Part shown: in pieces, positions 35,277-43,837 of the stretch | How the letters are laid out: the number at the start of each line of letters is the position of its first letter | Position numbering within the stretch: the stretch's first letter is position 1 | Assembly: GCA_963675925.2 (NCBI GenBank) | Contig: CAXXIB010000004.1 | Span: 1,364,001-1,428,000 of the forward strand | DNA from: CAXXOK01 sp963675925 | GTDB taxonomy: Bacteria; Bacillota; Clostridia; Christensenellales; Aristaeellaceae | DNA: 64,000 nucleotides | Reading direction: 5' to 3' | Made by a program: the position numbers and the translations under genes | The notes under the pieces: generated by a model | The model's database searches: none | Seen by the model: only the letters and a program-made list of their open reading frames with translations | What the model was told of the DNA's origin: nothing

Positions 35277-35834
35277 TTACTGGGCAATTTTCAGAGAGCC
35301 GAACAAACTGAGCCAGGTATCCTTATACACAACGCCATCGACAAACAGGTGATTGTCTTCCTGGTAGGCGATGACGGCCTGTTTGGTTTGCACGCCGTAA
35401 AACCCGTCCACATAGCCGGTGTAGTACTCCAGTTGCCCAAGCTTGCTCTGTAAATATTCCACCAGCAGGCCTTTGCTGCCAAACGACAAGCGCTGGAACT
35501 CTACGTCTTCCTCGTTCGAATCTTTGGAAACGGCGGTATCGTAGAGCATATAAAGTTTCGTTAAAGTTTCGTCGCCGGGAATACCGTCGACCGTCATATT
35601 CATATCGGCCTGGAACCAGCATACGGCGATCAGCGTTTTACGGCCGAATACACCGTCCCGCTCTGCCGGGCCAAGATAGCCCAGCGCTTGCAGTGCCCGC
35701 TGCATATTGAGTACGTTATCGTCCACCGAACCGAAGATGATGGTATCGTAAGCAAACGCCGTCGACGCTATGCCTATGCATAAGACTACGCATAAGAGGA
35801 AGCATATCGTCCGGGAAGATCGACTGTGCACCAA
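35277..35834 (-). CDS. Exported peptidoglycan-binding protein with two PG_binding_1 repeats
   Basis: 185 residues. A signal peptide (TICFLLCVVLCIGIASTAFA) is followed by two peptidoglycan-binding repeats: VLNMQRALQALGYLG with DGVFGRKTLIAVCWFQ, and VEYLQSKLGQLEYYTG with DGFYGVQTKQAVIAYQ. No catalytic domain is attached. It probably sits in the wall. Start is TTG 35834 (GGAGG eight bases upstream); GTG 35831 is possible. Similar repeats precede the glycosidase domain of the gene at 49481. Confidence 0.85.
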   Translation of the reverse strand: MVHSRSSRTICFLLCVVLCIGIASTAFAYDTIIFGSVDDNVLNMQRALQALGYLGPAERDGVFGRKTLIAVCWFQADMNMTVDGIPGDETLTKLYMLYDTAVSKDSNEEDVEFQRLSFGSKGLLVEYLQSKLGQLEYYTGYVDGFYGVQTKQAVIAYQEDNHLFVDGVVYKDTWLSLFGSLKIAQ

Positions 35835-36121
35835 ATGGAACGCCTCCGATCTGATAGTATCAGCGATTGTGCGGAACAGGGATCATTCTTGCGGGTCGTG
35901 GCGGATGACGCCGGTATGTTCATATGTAGACGAATACGACGACATCTCTGCATCGGCGCATAAAACCTTACGCTCATTATAGTGTAGCAATCATGACAAA
36001 ACAACTACATATAGAATATGTTAGAATTACGTAAACTAATCATAATATCGGCTTAATACGAATGGAAAATATTCAGGTAGAAATATACAAATTGTAACAG
36101 AAATGCATAATAATCCATATA
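35835..36121. other. Intergenic region upstream of the recD2 promoter
   Basis: AT-rich between 35980 and 36120. The left part may contain the promoter of the peptidoglycan-binding gene (-). I see no gene, repeat or hairpin worth naming. Confidence 0.4.
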
Positions 36122-36151
36122 TTGTATGAACTTCTGTAAATATGATATAAT
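36122..36151 (+). promoter_or_regulatory. Promoter of recD2
   Basis: TTGTAT (36122-36127), 18 bases, then TG-A-TATAAT with the -10 at 36146-36151. Confidence 0.65.
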
Positions 36152-36173
36152 GCATACGAAATGGAGTGAGCGA

Positions 36174-38399
36174 ATGGAACAGCTGGCAGCAACAGTGCTG
36201 GACACCACGTTTCGCAATAGCGAAAACGGCTATTCCGTTGTGCGCGTTTTAGCGGATGTGGAGGAGCAGACGGTCGTCGGCGTGATGCCGGAGCTGTCCG
36301 CCGGAGAACTGGTCACGTTCACCGGCGACTGGGGCGAACACCCGGTATACGGCCGCCAGTTCATGGCTAAGAGCTATGAAATATCCCCGCCGGACTCACT
36401 CCCCGCCATTGAACGCTATCTGGGATCGGGTTTGATTCGCGGTGTGGGCGCGGCGACGGCCAAGCTGATTGTCAGCTATTTTGGCATGGACACCATCGAG
36501 GTGCTGGACAAATCCCCGTATCGCCTGGTGGAAATCTCCGGCATCGGGCCCAAACGCGCCCAGATGATTGCTGAAAGCTATACTGCGCAAGTCAGCACCC
36601 GGCGCGTGATGATCTTTTTGCAAAATTACGGTATTACATCGGGCCTGGCTGGGAAAATCGCCAAGCGTTATGGCTCCGAAACCATTGCCGCCATCAAAGA
36701 AAATCCCTATCGATTGGTGCTGGACATCGATGGCGTCGGCTTTTTAACCGCCGACCGTATTGCCCTGTCCATGGGAGTGGACCCGCGCAGCGAGTTTCGC
36801 CTGCGGTCCGCGCTGTACCATTTATTGACCGAAGCGGCCAATGCCTTTGGGCATACCTATCTGCCGATGCCCATGCTCAAAGAGCAGGCGTGCCGGCTGT
36901 TGCAGGTTGATGGAGCGCTGGTCGAGCGCCAGATTACCCAGGCGCTGCTGCAGCGTATTATCATCGCAATCGAGATCCTCGGTCAGGAGGAATCTTGCCT
37001 GTGTCTGCCCTACTATTTTCACGCCGAGCAGGAGATTGCCACCCGGCTTTCCTATCTGATGGATGCCCGGCCCTATAAAAAGGTGGATGACTTTCCCCGC
37101 AGGATTGCCGCCCTGGAAGAGGAACTGGGCATTACGCTGTCCTCGCTGCAGCGCAAAGCTGTGCGCGGCGCGGTGGAGGAAGGCGTGATCATTATCACGG
37201 GCGGGCCCGGTACAGGCAAAACAACGATCATCAAGTGTATTTTGCATTTGCTGGCCGACGATAATGAAATCCTGCTCTGCGCGCCCACCGGCCGCGCCGC
37301 CAAACGCATGGCGGAGGCAACCGGCGCCGAAGCCAAAACCATCCACCGTATGCTTGAATACAACGGGGAAGCCAATGTGTTTCAGCGCCGGGAGGATAAT
37401 CCGCTGGAAACCGACTGCCTGATTGTGGACGAGATGAGCATGGTAGATGTTACGCTGATGCGGGCATTGCTGACGGCAACACTCCCCGGCACGAGGCTGA
37501 TACTGGTCGGCGATGCCGATCAGCTGCCAAGCGTTGGCGCGGGCAATGTGCTTAGCGATCTGTTGGCCAGCGATATATTGCCGACGGTGCGCCTGAAGGA
37601 AATTTTCCGCCAGGCAGAGCAGAGCATGATCGTCATCAATTCCCACCGCATTAACCAGGGGAAACTTCCCTACCTGAACCGGAAGGGAACAGATTTCTTT
37701 TTTGAACGCCGTCAAAGCCCGACGGATACCGCCAAAACCATCTGCAATCTGTTGCAGAAGCGCTTGCCGGATTACCTGCACTTCCCGGAAAAGAATCGCC
37801 GCCGCCGCATTGTGCATTCCATGCAGGTACTGACACCGACCAAGAAGGGCGACTGCGGGAGCGTAGCGCTCAACCATGTGCTGCAAAACGCGCTCAATCC
37901 CCTGCGTAAAGGCATGACCTCGCTCCAGCACGGAAGTACGGAGTTCCGCCAGGGCGACAAGGTAATTCAGACCAAGAATAATTATCAGATCGTTTTTGTA
38001 CGCGATACGCCCGATGGGCAGGAGGAAGGCACAGGCGTGTTCAACGGCGATGTGGGATATATCGAGTCCATCGACGTGGATGAACACCGCATGACCGTCT
38101 GCTTTGATGAGGAGCGTTATGTAAGCTACCAAAAAGAGCAGCTGGATTTACTGGAGCTTGCCTATTGCCTGACCGTGCATAAAAGCCAGGGAAGCGAGTT
38201 TCCCGTTGTGGTCATGCCGGTGGTCGGCGGCCCGCCGATGCTGATGGTGCGCAATCTCCTGTACACAGCGCTCACCCGCGCACGAGAACTGGTTGTCCTT
38301 GTCGGGCAGGAAGAAATCATCGCCCGCATGGTGAGCAATAACCGTATTGTAAAACGCTTCACCACCTTGCAAACCCGGCTGGAGGCGATGGTCCAATGA
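36174..38399 (+). CDS. recD2: RecD2-type DNA helicase
   Basis: 741 residues. A 5'-3' superfamily 1B helicase that acts in repair without RecBC. The N-terminal OB-like and helix-hairpin-helix region (PYRLVEISGIGPKRAQMIAES) is followed by Walker A ITGGPGTGKTTIIKC, motif II IVDEMSMVD, motif III LVGDADQLPSVGAGNVL, and motifs V-VI CLTVHKSQGSEFPVV with YTALTRAREL. ATG 36174 follows GGAGTGAG; the longer frame runs through the promoter. It overlaps comF by four bases. Confidence 0.95.
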   Translation: MEQLAATVLDTTFRNSENGYSVVRVLADVEEQTVVGVMPELSAGELVTFTGDWGEHPVYGRQFMAKSYEISPPDSLPAIERYLGSGLIRGVGAATAKLIVSYFGMDTIEVLDKSPYRLVEISGIGPKRAQMIAESYTAQVSTRRVMIFLQNYGITSGLAGKIAKRYGSETIAAIKENPYRLVLDIDGVGFLTADRIALSMGVDPRSEFRLRSALYHLLTEAANAFGHTYLPMPMLKEQACRLLQVDGALVERQITQALLQRIIIAIEILGQEESCLCLPYYFHAEQEIATRLSYLMDARPYKKVDDFPRRIAALEEELGITLSSLQRKAVRGAVEEGVIIITGGPGTGKTTIIKCILHLLADDNEILLCAPTGRAAKRMAEATGAEAKTIHRMLEYNGEANVFQRREDNPLETDCLIVDEMSMVDVTLMRALLTATLPGTRLILVGDADQLPSVGAGNVLSDLLASDILPTVRLKEIFRQAEQSMIVINSHRINQGKLPYLNRKGTDFFFERRQSPTDTAKTICNLLQKRLPDYLHFPEKNRRRRIVHSMQVLTPTKKGDCGSVALNHVLQNALNPLRKGMTSLQHGSTEFRQGDKVIQTKNNYQIVFVRDTPDGQEEGTGVFNGDVGYIESIDVDEHRMTVCFDEERYVSYQKEQLDLLELAYCLTVHKSQGSEFPVVVMPVVGGPPMLMVRNLLYTALTRARELVVLVGQEEIIARMVSNNRIVKRFTTLQTRLEAMVQ

Positions 38400-39067
38400 G
38401 CGCTGTGCTGGATACTGCGCTGTCGTATTTATTTCCGCAGCGCGTGTGCTGCCATGGCTGTGGCTGCTTGCTCACGGCGGGGGAAGGCATGCTCTGCAAT
38501 GCGTGCCAAACTGCGCTACAGGATTGTACGCTCAAACGCAAAGAGGAAGAGCTTGCGTTTAAACCTGAGCAACTTTCCACTGCTGCTGCCTATGCGTACG
38601 ATGGCTTGGCAGCCGATCTTGTTCGCGATCTGAAGTTTATGAGCGACCGGGCAGCCGCCCTGCCCCTGGCCGAGGGTATGGCAGCCCGCTACATACGCAT
38701 GCCAAAGCTGCAAGCGGCAGATGTCTGCGTGGCCGTGCCGTCTCATCCCCGCCAAATCCGCAAACGCGGATATGCGCAGGCGCAGGTTTTATGCGATGCC
38801 TTTACGCAGATCATCGGCATGGCGCAAGCGCCGGACGCGCTGGCCCGTGTGCGCCAGGCGGCCTCGCAGGTAGGGAAAACCCGCGATGAGCGAAAAAAGC
38901 AAATCGTCGGTGCGTTTGTGACGCGGGGTCGGCATCCGGTGCGGGGGCGTTCTATACTCATGATTGACGATGTTTTAACCACAGGGGCGACGGCCTGTGA
39001 GTGTGCACGGGTACTGTATGCTGCGGGTGCGCTGCGCGTTCTGGCGCTGACCGCCTGCAGGGCATAG
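38396..39067 (+). CDS. comF: ComF family protein
   Basis: 223 residues. An N-terminal zinc-finger-like part (CCHGCGCLLTAGEGMLCNAC) is followed by a phosphoribosyltransferase-type domain: VAVPSHPRQIRKRGYAQAQVL and the PRPP loop ILMIDDVLTTGATACECA. In competent bacteria ComF acts in DNA uptake with ComFA, which is not encoded here. The ATGA overlap with recD2 links it to recombination functions. Confidence 0.9.
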   Translation: MSAVLDTALSYLFPQRVCCHGCGCLLTAGEGMLCNACQTALQDCTLKRKEEELAFKPEQLSTAAAYAYDGLAADLVRDLKFMSDRAAALPLAEGMAARYIRMPKLQAADVCVAVPSHPRQIRKRGYAQAQVLCDAFTQIIGMAQAPDALARVRQAASQVGKTRDERKKQIVGAFVTRGRHPVRGRSILMIDDVLTTGATACECARVLYAAGALRVLALTACRA

Positions 39068-39082
39068 GAGGATACTATTCGT

Positions 39083-39862
39083 ATGAAAGATGGGAAGAAA
39101 ATGATCGTTCTGTATTTTTCGGGAACAGGGAACTCAAAGTTTGTCGCGCAGCAGCTGGCAAAGCAGATGGATTGCGCATGCCATTCCATTGAGGAGGAAA
39201 TGGATTTCAGCGCTATGCTGCTTGCGGCGGATACCGTGGCGTTTGTCTACCCGATTTATGCGTCCCGCATGCCGCGTATTTTACGCGAATTTATCCGGGA
39301 GCATCAAAGCGATTTACTGCATAAAGCGCTGGTCATCCTCGCCACACAGATGGGTTTTTCCGGCGATGGCGCGCGCTGCCTGACCGATCTGCTGGACAAG
39401 GGCAGCTATCGCGTGCTGTATGCCGAGCATATCACGATGCCTAACAACATTAACAACCTGGCGATCTTCCCGCGCCCGTCGCAGAAGCGCATTGAAAAGC
39501 TGACCCGCAAAGCGGAAGCCAAAGTGGCCTGTATTGCCAGTGATCTAAACGCCGGGGTGGTGAAAAAACGCGGCTTCAACACGGGTTCCCGTCTGCTGGG
39601 GCAATTGCAGGGTAGCTCTGCCCCGGGTATGGAGCGTAAGGCACTGGACAAGGTCAACATCGGGGAGGAATGCATTGGCTGCGGACTGTGCGTCAAGCGT
39701 TGCCCCATGCAAAACCTGATCATGGAAGGCGGTAAAGCAAAGGCCCTTGGCAACTGTACCGAGTGTTACCGCTGCATCAACCTGTGCCCGGAAAAGGCCA
39801 TCCGTATCTATATGAAGAAAAAGGTGCAATGGCAGTACAAGGGGCCGCTGTCCGGCCGGTAG
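39083..39862 (+). CDS. EFR1-type flavodoxin/ferredoxin fusion protein
   Basis: 259 residues. The N-terminal flavodoxin-like domain has an FMN-phosphate loop FSGTGNSKFVAQQLA and a family motif VAFVYPIYASRMPRILREF. The C-terminal part carries two 4Fe-4S motifs, CIGCGLCVKRCP and CTECYRCINLCP. It should carry electrons between flavin and clusters in anaerobic metabolism; partners are unknown. ATG 39083 has AGGAGG somewhat far upstream (12 bases). Confidence 0.88.
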   Translation: MKDGKKMIVLYFSGTGNSKFVAQQLAKQMDCACHSIEEEMDFSAMLLAADTVAFVYPIYASRMPRILREFIREHQSDLLHKALVILATQMGFSGDGARCLTDLLDKGSYRVLYAEHITMPNNINNLAIFPRPSQKRIEKLTRKAEAKVACIASDLNAGVVKKRGFNTGSRLLGQLQGSSAPGMERKALDKVNIGEECIGCGLCVKRCPMQNLIMEGGKAKALGNCTECYRCINLCPEKAIRIYMKKKVQWQYKGPLSGR

Positions 39863-39950
39863 CACAGGTTCGTATGATAATTCTGCCCAAAGCCTTGCAA
39901 TTTCAGTATTGCAGGTGTATACTTCTGAAGTGTAAAAGGAGGCGAAATGC

Positions 39951-40178
39951 ATGAAAACAGTCAATATTAAATTGAGTCTGGCTGAAAATGTTAAATCATT
40001 CGTCAACATCATTAACCGGTATCCCTACGACGTTGATCTTCGTGCCGGCCGTCATGTGGTAGACGCCAAATCCATTCTGGGTATCTTCAGCCTGGATCTG
40101 TCCAAGCCCATCACCATGGAAATCTATGCCGAATCCTGCGATGATCTTCTGGCGGATATCAAGCCCTTCGTGGCCTGA
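39951..40178 (+). CDS. HPr-like phosphocarrier-family protein lacking the catalytic histidine
   Basis: 75 residues with the HPr length and fold pattern: KTVNIKLSLAENVKSFVNII, then VDLRAGRHVVDAKSILGIFSL and MEIYAESCDDLLADIKPFV. The position of the phosphorylated His (GIHARPA in HPr) reads SLAENVKSF, so it cannot relay phosphate from EI. The KSILGIFSL segment that contains the regulatory Ser-46 equivalent is kept. It resembles Crh, which acts only as a CcpA co-regulator. No EI or HPr kinase gene is nearby. Confidence 0.75.
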   Translation: MKTVNIKLSLAENVKSFVNIINRYPYDVDLRAGRHVVDAKSILGIFSLDLSKPITMEIYAESCDDLLADIKPFVA

Positions 40179-40239
40179 TGACCCATGCCCCATAGGGGCA
40201 AATCCTAATTGAGCAATCGGCCCTTTACGGGTCATGTAT

Positions 40240-40271
40240 GGGGCAAAGTTTACCTTTGCCCCCTTTCTTTT
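40240..40271 (+). terminator. Intrinsic terminator after the HPr-like gene
   Basis: Stem GGGGCAAAG / CTTTGCCCC with loop TTTAC, followed by CTTTCTTTTT. Confidence 0.85.
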
Positions 40272-40289
40272 TATTGTGTAGGTGATTTC

Positions 40290-41057
40290 ATGTCATCCAT
40301 CAAACCGGCCCCCAGAAACATATCCGAGACCGAGTACATGCTAACGCTGCTACGCTGCGTGCATGTGCTGGACTGTATCACGGAGCTTTCGCTCTGGACT
40401 TTTATCGCGGAGCTGGAACTGATGGATTATGTAACCATGCGTTTGTGCCTGCACAAGCTATTGGCAGCGGAACAGCTGCAATACGGTGCGGGATCGCTGA
40501 AAAACCATTTATATCTGACCGAGAAGGGTCTGGAAGCGATCAAACTGTTCGGTGAACGCATCCCGGCCGAAGTCGCCGAGAGGATGGACACTGCTGCCCC
40601 TGCCTTCCGGGAACGCATTTCCTCAGCCCAGCAGGTGCGCGCTGCCTACGATAGTGCGGTACGGGGCGATTATACGCTCAGCTTGTCTGTTATGGAGGGC
40701 GACTTGACGCTTTTGCATATCCGTATGCGCACCAAAAGCCGTCGGCTGGCGGGCAGGGCGATGAAACTGTTTGAAACGCAGTCGCCCAAAGTTTTGACGT
40801 ACCTGTACGAGCTGGCACAAAACGCGCAAAGCGAAAAGCCGCCCGCTTCCGGCACGCGAACAGACATCGTTCGCCACAGTACCACGGAGTACGAGGCCCG
40901 TCATACGCTGTATGGTAAAAAAGCGCAGCTGGACATGGCGCTGACGCTGCCGTCCGAGGCTGCCGCCGGGGCCTACCTTGCCCAGTTTGCGGACACGGCA
41001 GTCGCAGCTGAGGCGGCGGAGATGCTCTGCAAGCTGATTTGTAATCTGCATTTATAA
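40290..41057 (+). CDS. DUF4364 family protein
   Basis: 255 residues. The N-terminal part reads as a winged helix (SETEYMLTLLRCVHVLDCIT, LYLTEKGLEAIKLFGERIP), and the C-terminal half (SLSVMEGDLTLLHIRMRT) is unassigned. Members of DUF4364 are found mainly in Clostridia and are suspected regulators. ATG 40290 follows TAGGTGA; the upstream open frame runs through the terminator. The C-terminal extension past residue 170 (SGTRTDIVRHSTTEYEARH) is longer than in the family members I know. Confidence 0.75.
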   Translation: MSSIKPAPRNISETEYMLTLLRCVHVLDCITELSLWTFIAELELMDYVTMRLCLHKLLAAEQLQYGAGSLKNHLYLTEKGLEAIKLFGERIPAEVAERMDTAAPAFRERISSAQQVRAAYDSAVRGDYTLSLSVMEGDLTLLHIRMRTKSRRLAGRAMKLFETQSPKVLTYLYELAQNAQSEKPPASGTRTDIVRHSTTEYEARHTLYGKKAQLDMALTLPSEAAAGAYLAQFADTAVAAEAAEMLCKLICNLHL

Positions 41058-41113
41058 AACGGTCAACAGTAAACTGCCGCTCGTTTTCGAGTGGCCTAAG
41101 GTGGATGGTTTTC

Positions 41114-41677
41114 TTGGCAAAACTCTATTTTCGTTACGGTGCGATGGGGTCGTCTAAAACGGCGAACGCCATCATGGTACAGTACAACTATCTGGAACGC
41201 GGACAAAAAGCCCTGATGTTCAAACCCATGCTGGACAAACGCGACGGCGCAAAGTTTGTGGCGTCCCGCTGCGGCCTGAGCTGCGAATGCGACTTTTTTG
41301 AAAACATCGGCGATTACGATGTAACGCAGTATGATTGCGTTATCGTAGATGAGGCGCAGTTTTTAACCAAGCAGCAGGTGCAGCATCTGGTTCATATCGT
41401 GGACGAGCTGGGCGTGCCGGTGGTCGCCTATGGCCTGCGTACCGACTTCCGGGGTGAGTTTTTTGAGGGCAGCCTGTGGCTGATGGCCTGGGCCGATACC
41501 CTGGAAGAGATTAAAACCGTGTGCTGGTGCGGCAAGAAAGCGACCTACACCACGCGTATATACAACGGCAAAGTGATTAAAGAAGGCGAGCAGATTTTGC
41601 TGGGCGGCAATGAAAGCTATACAGCCCTGTGCCGCAAGCACTGGACCGAGGGGAAACTTGGCGAAGACATGCCCTGA
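41114..41677 (+). CDS. tdk: Thymidine kinase
   Basis: 187 residues from TTG 41114 (AKLYFRYGAMGSSKT). It phosphorylates thymidine in salvage. The P-loop is GAMGSSKTANAI, the Asp/Glu-Gln motif is VIVDEAQFL, and the zinc-binding cysteines include CWCGKKATY and the late CRKHW. ATG 41105 lies immediately after AAGGTGG with no spacer, while TTG 41114 has nine bases, so TTG is preferred. It is the type II (bacterial) enzyme. Confidence 0.92.
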   Translation: MAKLYFRYGAMGSSKTANAIMVQYNYLERGQKALMFKPMLDKRDGAKFVASRCGLSCECDFFENIGDYDVTQYDCVIVDEAQFLTKQQVQHLVHIVDELGVPVVAYGLRTDFRGEFFEGSLWLMAWADTLEEIKTVCWCGKKATYTTRIYNGKVIKEGEQILLGGNESYTALCRKHWTEGKLGEDMP

Positions 41678-41697
41678 GCTTGAATGATACAATTTTG

Positions 41698-41724
41698 TTA
41701 GCACTCAACTGCGTTGAGTGCTAA
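41698..41724. promoter_or_regulatory. CIRCE operator upstream of htpG
   Basis: TTAGCACTC - nine bases - GAGTGCTAA, a perfect CIRCE inverted repeat, the binding site of the heat-shock repressor HrcA. It stands 91 bases before the htpG start. HrcA is not in the window. Confidence 0.95.
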
Positions 41725-41731
41725 ATTTTGC

Positions 41732-41760
41732 TTGCAATCCGGTTTTTCGCGTGATAAAAT
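41732..41760 (+). promoter_or_regulatory. Candidate htpG promoter
   Basis: TTGCAA (41732-41737), 17 bases, then TAAAAT (41755-41760). CIRCE lies just upstream of it, not between promoter and gene as is usual, so an additional promoter before CIRCE is possible. Confidence 0.5.
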
Positions 41761-41814
41761 AAGCCTATGCGGTACTGAAAACCGCAAATATTCATGTATT
41801 AGGGAGGCTTTTGC

Positions 41815-43674
41815 ATGGCGCAAAGCAAGGGCAATATTTCCATTCATGCCAAGAATATCATGCCGATCATCAAGCGTTGGCTGTATTCCGATAAGGATAT
41901 TTTCATCCGCGAGATGGTCTCAAACGCGTGTGATGCCATTGTAAAACAGCAGATGGCACACCCAGGCGCGGAGGACGACTACCGCGTTACGGTGACCTTG
42001 AACACCGAAAACAAAGAGCTGCACTTTTCCGATAACGGCATCGGCATGACCCAGGACGAGGTTAAAAAGTACATCAACCAGGTGGCGTTTTCAAGCGCTG
42101 AGGAGTTCTTAAAGAACTACGAAGGTGAGAATAAGAGCGGCATCATCGGTCACTTCGGGCTGGGCTTCTACTCGGCGTTTATGGTTGCAAAAAAGGTAAC
42201 CATCCAAACCCTGAGCGATGCCGAAGGCGCGACCCCTGTACAGTGGGAGAGCGAGGACGGCATGAAGTACAAGCTGTCCGAGGGAACCCGCGAGACGCGC
42301 GGTACCACCATCATTTTGTCGATTGCTGACGACGAGGAAGAGTTCACCCACGAGCATAAAGTGCTGGAAGTGCTGCGGCGCTACTGCGAGTTTATGGCGC
42401 AGCCGGTGTACTTCGAGGTCATCAAGCCTGAAGAACCGAAACAAGAGGGCGAGGACGCAAAGGACGAAACGCCCAAAGCGCCCGTGCATATCAACGATAC
42501 GCCTGCCCTGTGGCTGAAACAGCCCAAAGACTGCACCGATGAGGAATACCGGGAGTTCTATAAAAAGGTCTTCCATGTATACGAAGAACCGCTGTTCTAC
42601 GTGCACCTGAATGTGGACTATCCCTTCAACCTTAAGGGCATACTCTACTTCCCCAAAATCACCAATGATTTCGGCACCCGCGAGGGCGAGATTAAGCTGT
42701 TCTCCGGCCAGGTATTTGTTGCCAACAATATCAAGGAGGTCATTCCGGATTTCCTGATGCTGCTCAAGGGCGTCATCGACTGCCCGGACCTGCCCCTGAA
42801 CGTCAGCCGCTCCTTCCTGCAAAACGATGGGTATGTGAGAAAGCTGTCTGCCTACATCACCCGCAAGGTGGCCGACCGGCTGACCGGGCTGTTTAAGAAC
42901 GAGCGCGAAGACTACCAGAAATACTGGGACGATATCCATCCCTTTGTGAAGTACGGCTGCATGCAAGATGCCAAGTTCTTTGACATGGTCAAGGATTCGC
43001 TCCTGTTTAAATCCACCAAGGGCGAGTATTTCACCCTGCAGGAATATCTGGCGAAAAACGAAGGGAAACTGGGTAAAAAGGTGGTCTACGCCAGCGAACC
43101 GACCCGGCAGTCCGCCGCGATCGCCATGTACGAAAAACAGGAGATTGATGTTATCGCCCTCGATTCGCTCATTGACCTGAACTTTGTATCCTTCATGGAA
43201 TATTCCGCGGGTGTGGAAGGGCTCTCCTTTGTGCGTGTGGACGGCGACGCCGCGACCTTCACCAAAGAAGAAGATGCCGATGATGAAAGTAAGAAGCAGA
43301 CCGAGGATAACGAAAAAGCGCTGAAGACCCTGTTTGATGAGGCCACCGGCAATGCGGAACTGGAGATTAAACTCCAGACCCTGACCGATGACGATACCTC
43401 CGCACTGTTGGTGCAGGATGAACAAGGCCGCCGCTTGAGTGAGATGTCCAAAATCTACGGTCAGGATTTCAAAATGCCCGAACGGCATACTCTGATCCTC
43501 AACCGTGGGGATGCCATTGTACAGCGTTTGCTGTCCGAGACCGACGCAGAGACCAAATCCCTGATCGCCGCCCAGCTGTATGACTTGGCGCGGATGAGCG
43601 TGCGCCCGCTGGAAAAGGAAGAAATCACCGCATTCCTGGCCCGCTCCAACAAGCTGCTTAAGTTGGTAAAGTAG
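41815..43674 (+). CDS. htpG: Molecular chaperone HtpG (Hsp90 family)
   Basis: 619 residues. ATP-dependent chaperone. The GHKL ATPase motifs are REMVSNACDAI (Asn for Mg), FSDNGIGMTQDEV and IGHFGLGFYSAFMV, with GTTIIL. The middle-domain catalytic region is NVSRSFLQNDGYVRKL. ATG 41815 has a GGAGG. It is monocistronic and preceded by CIRCE, so HrcA repression upon heat shock is inferred. The acidic linker around residue 205 (KPEEPKQEGEDAKDETPK) is long for a bacterial member. Confidence 0.96.
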   Translation: MAQSKGNISIHAKNIMPIIKRWLYSDKDIFIREMVSNACDAIVKQQMAHPGAEDDYRVTVTLNTENKELHFSDNGIGMTQDEVKKYINQVAFSSAEEFLKNYEGENKSGIIGHFGLGFYSAFMVAKKVTIQTLSDAEGATPVQWESEDGMKYKLSEGTRETRGTTIILSIADDEEEFTHEHKVLEVLRRYCEFMAQPVYFEVIKPEEPKQEGEDAKDETPKAPVHINDTPALWLKQPKDCTDEEYREFYKKVFHVYEEPLFYVHLNVDYPFNLKGILYFPKITNDFGTREGEIKLFSGQVFVANNIKEVIPDFLMLLKGVIDCPDLPLNVSRSFLQNDGYVRKLSAYITRKVADRLTGLFKNEREDYQKYWDDIHPFVKYGCMQDAKFFDMVKDSLLFKSTKGEYFTLQEYLAKNEGKLGKKVVYASEPTRQSAAIAMYEKQEIDVIALDSLIDLNFVSFMEYSAGVEGLSFVRVDGDAATFTKEEDADDESKKQTEDNEKALKTLFDEATGNAELEIKLQTLTDDDTSALLVQDEQGRRLSEMSKIYGQDFKMPERHTLILNRGDAIVQRLLSETDAETKSLIAAQLYDLARMSVRPLEKEEITAFLARSNKLLKLVK

Positions 43675-43722
43675 GGCTTTAAAATGTCTTGATAAATCCT
43701 AGAGTCGAGGATGAAATTAGTA

Positions 43723-43772
43723 GCAATCCCATCAAATGGTTTCGAAGTTCGCAACCATTCTGATGGGATTGC
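43723..43772. other. Long inverted repeat downstream of htpG
   Basis: GCAATCCCATCA (43723-43734) pairs with TGATGGGATTGC (43761-43772), and ATGGTT/AACCAT pairs inside. No T-run follows. It marks the left edge of an AT-rich islet. It could act as a terminator without a U-tail or as the end of a small mobile unit. Confidence 0.55.
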
Positions 43773-43837
43773 TGAGTATTTGTGTCCTTAAAGAATATGA
43801 TATTAGGCTTAACCTCTACTATCTGTTTTTTGACCTG

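Noticed and set aside
36822..38132. 436-codon minus-strand frame opposite recD2
   Set aside because: A shadow of recD2 with no recognisable motif.
42109..43488. 459-codon minus-strand frame opposite htpG
   Set aside because: A shadow of htpG; no domain and no promoter.
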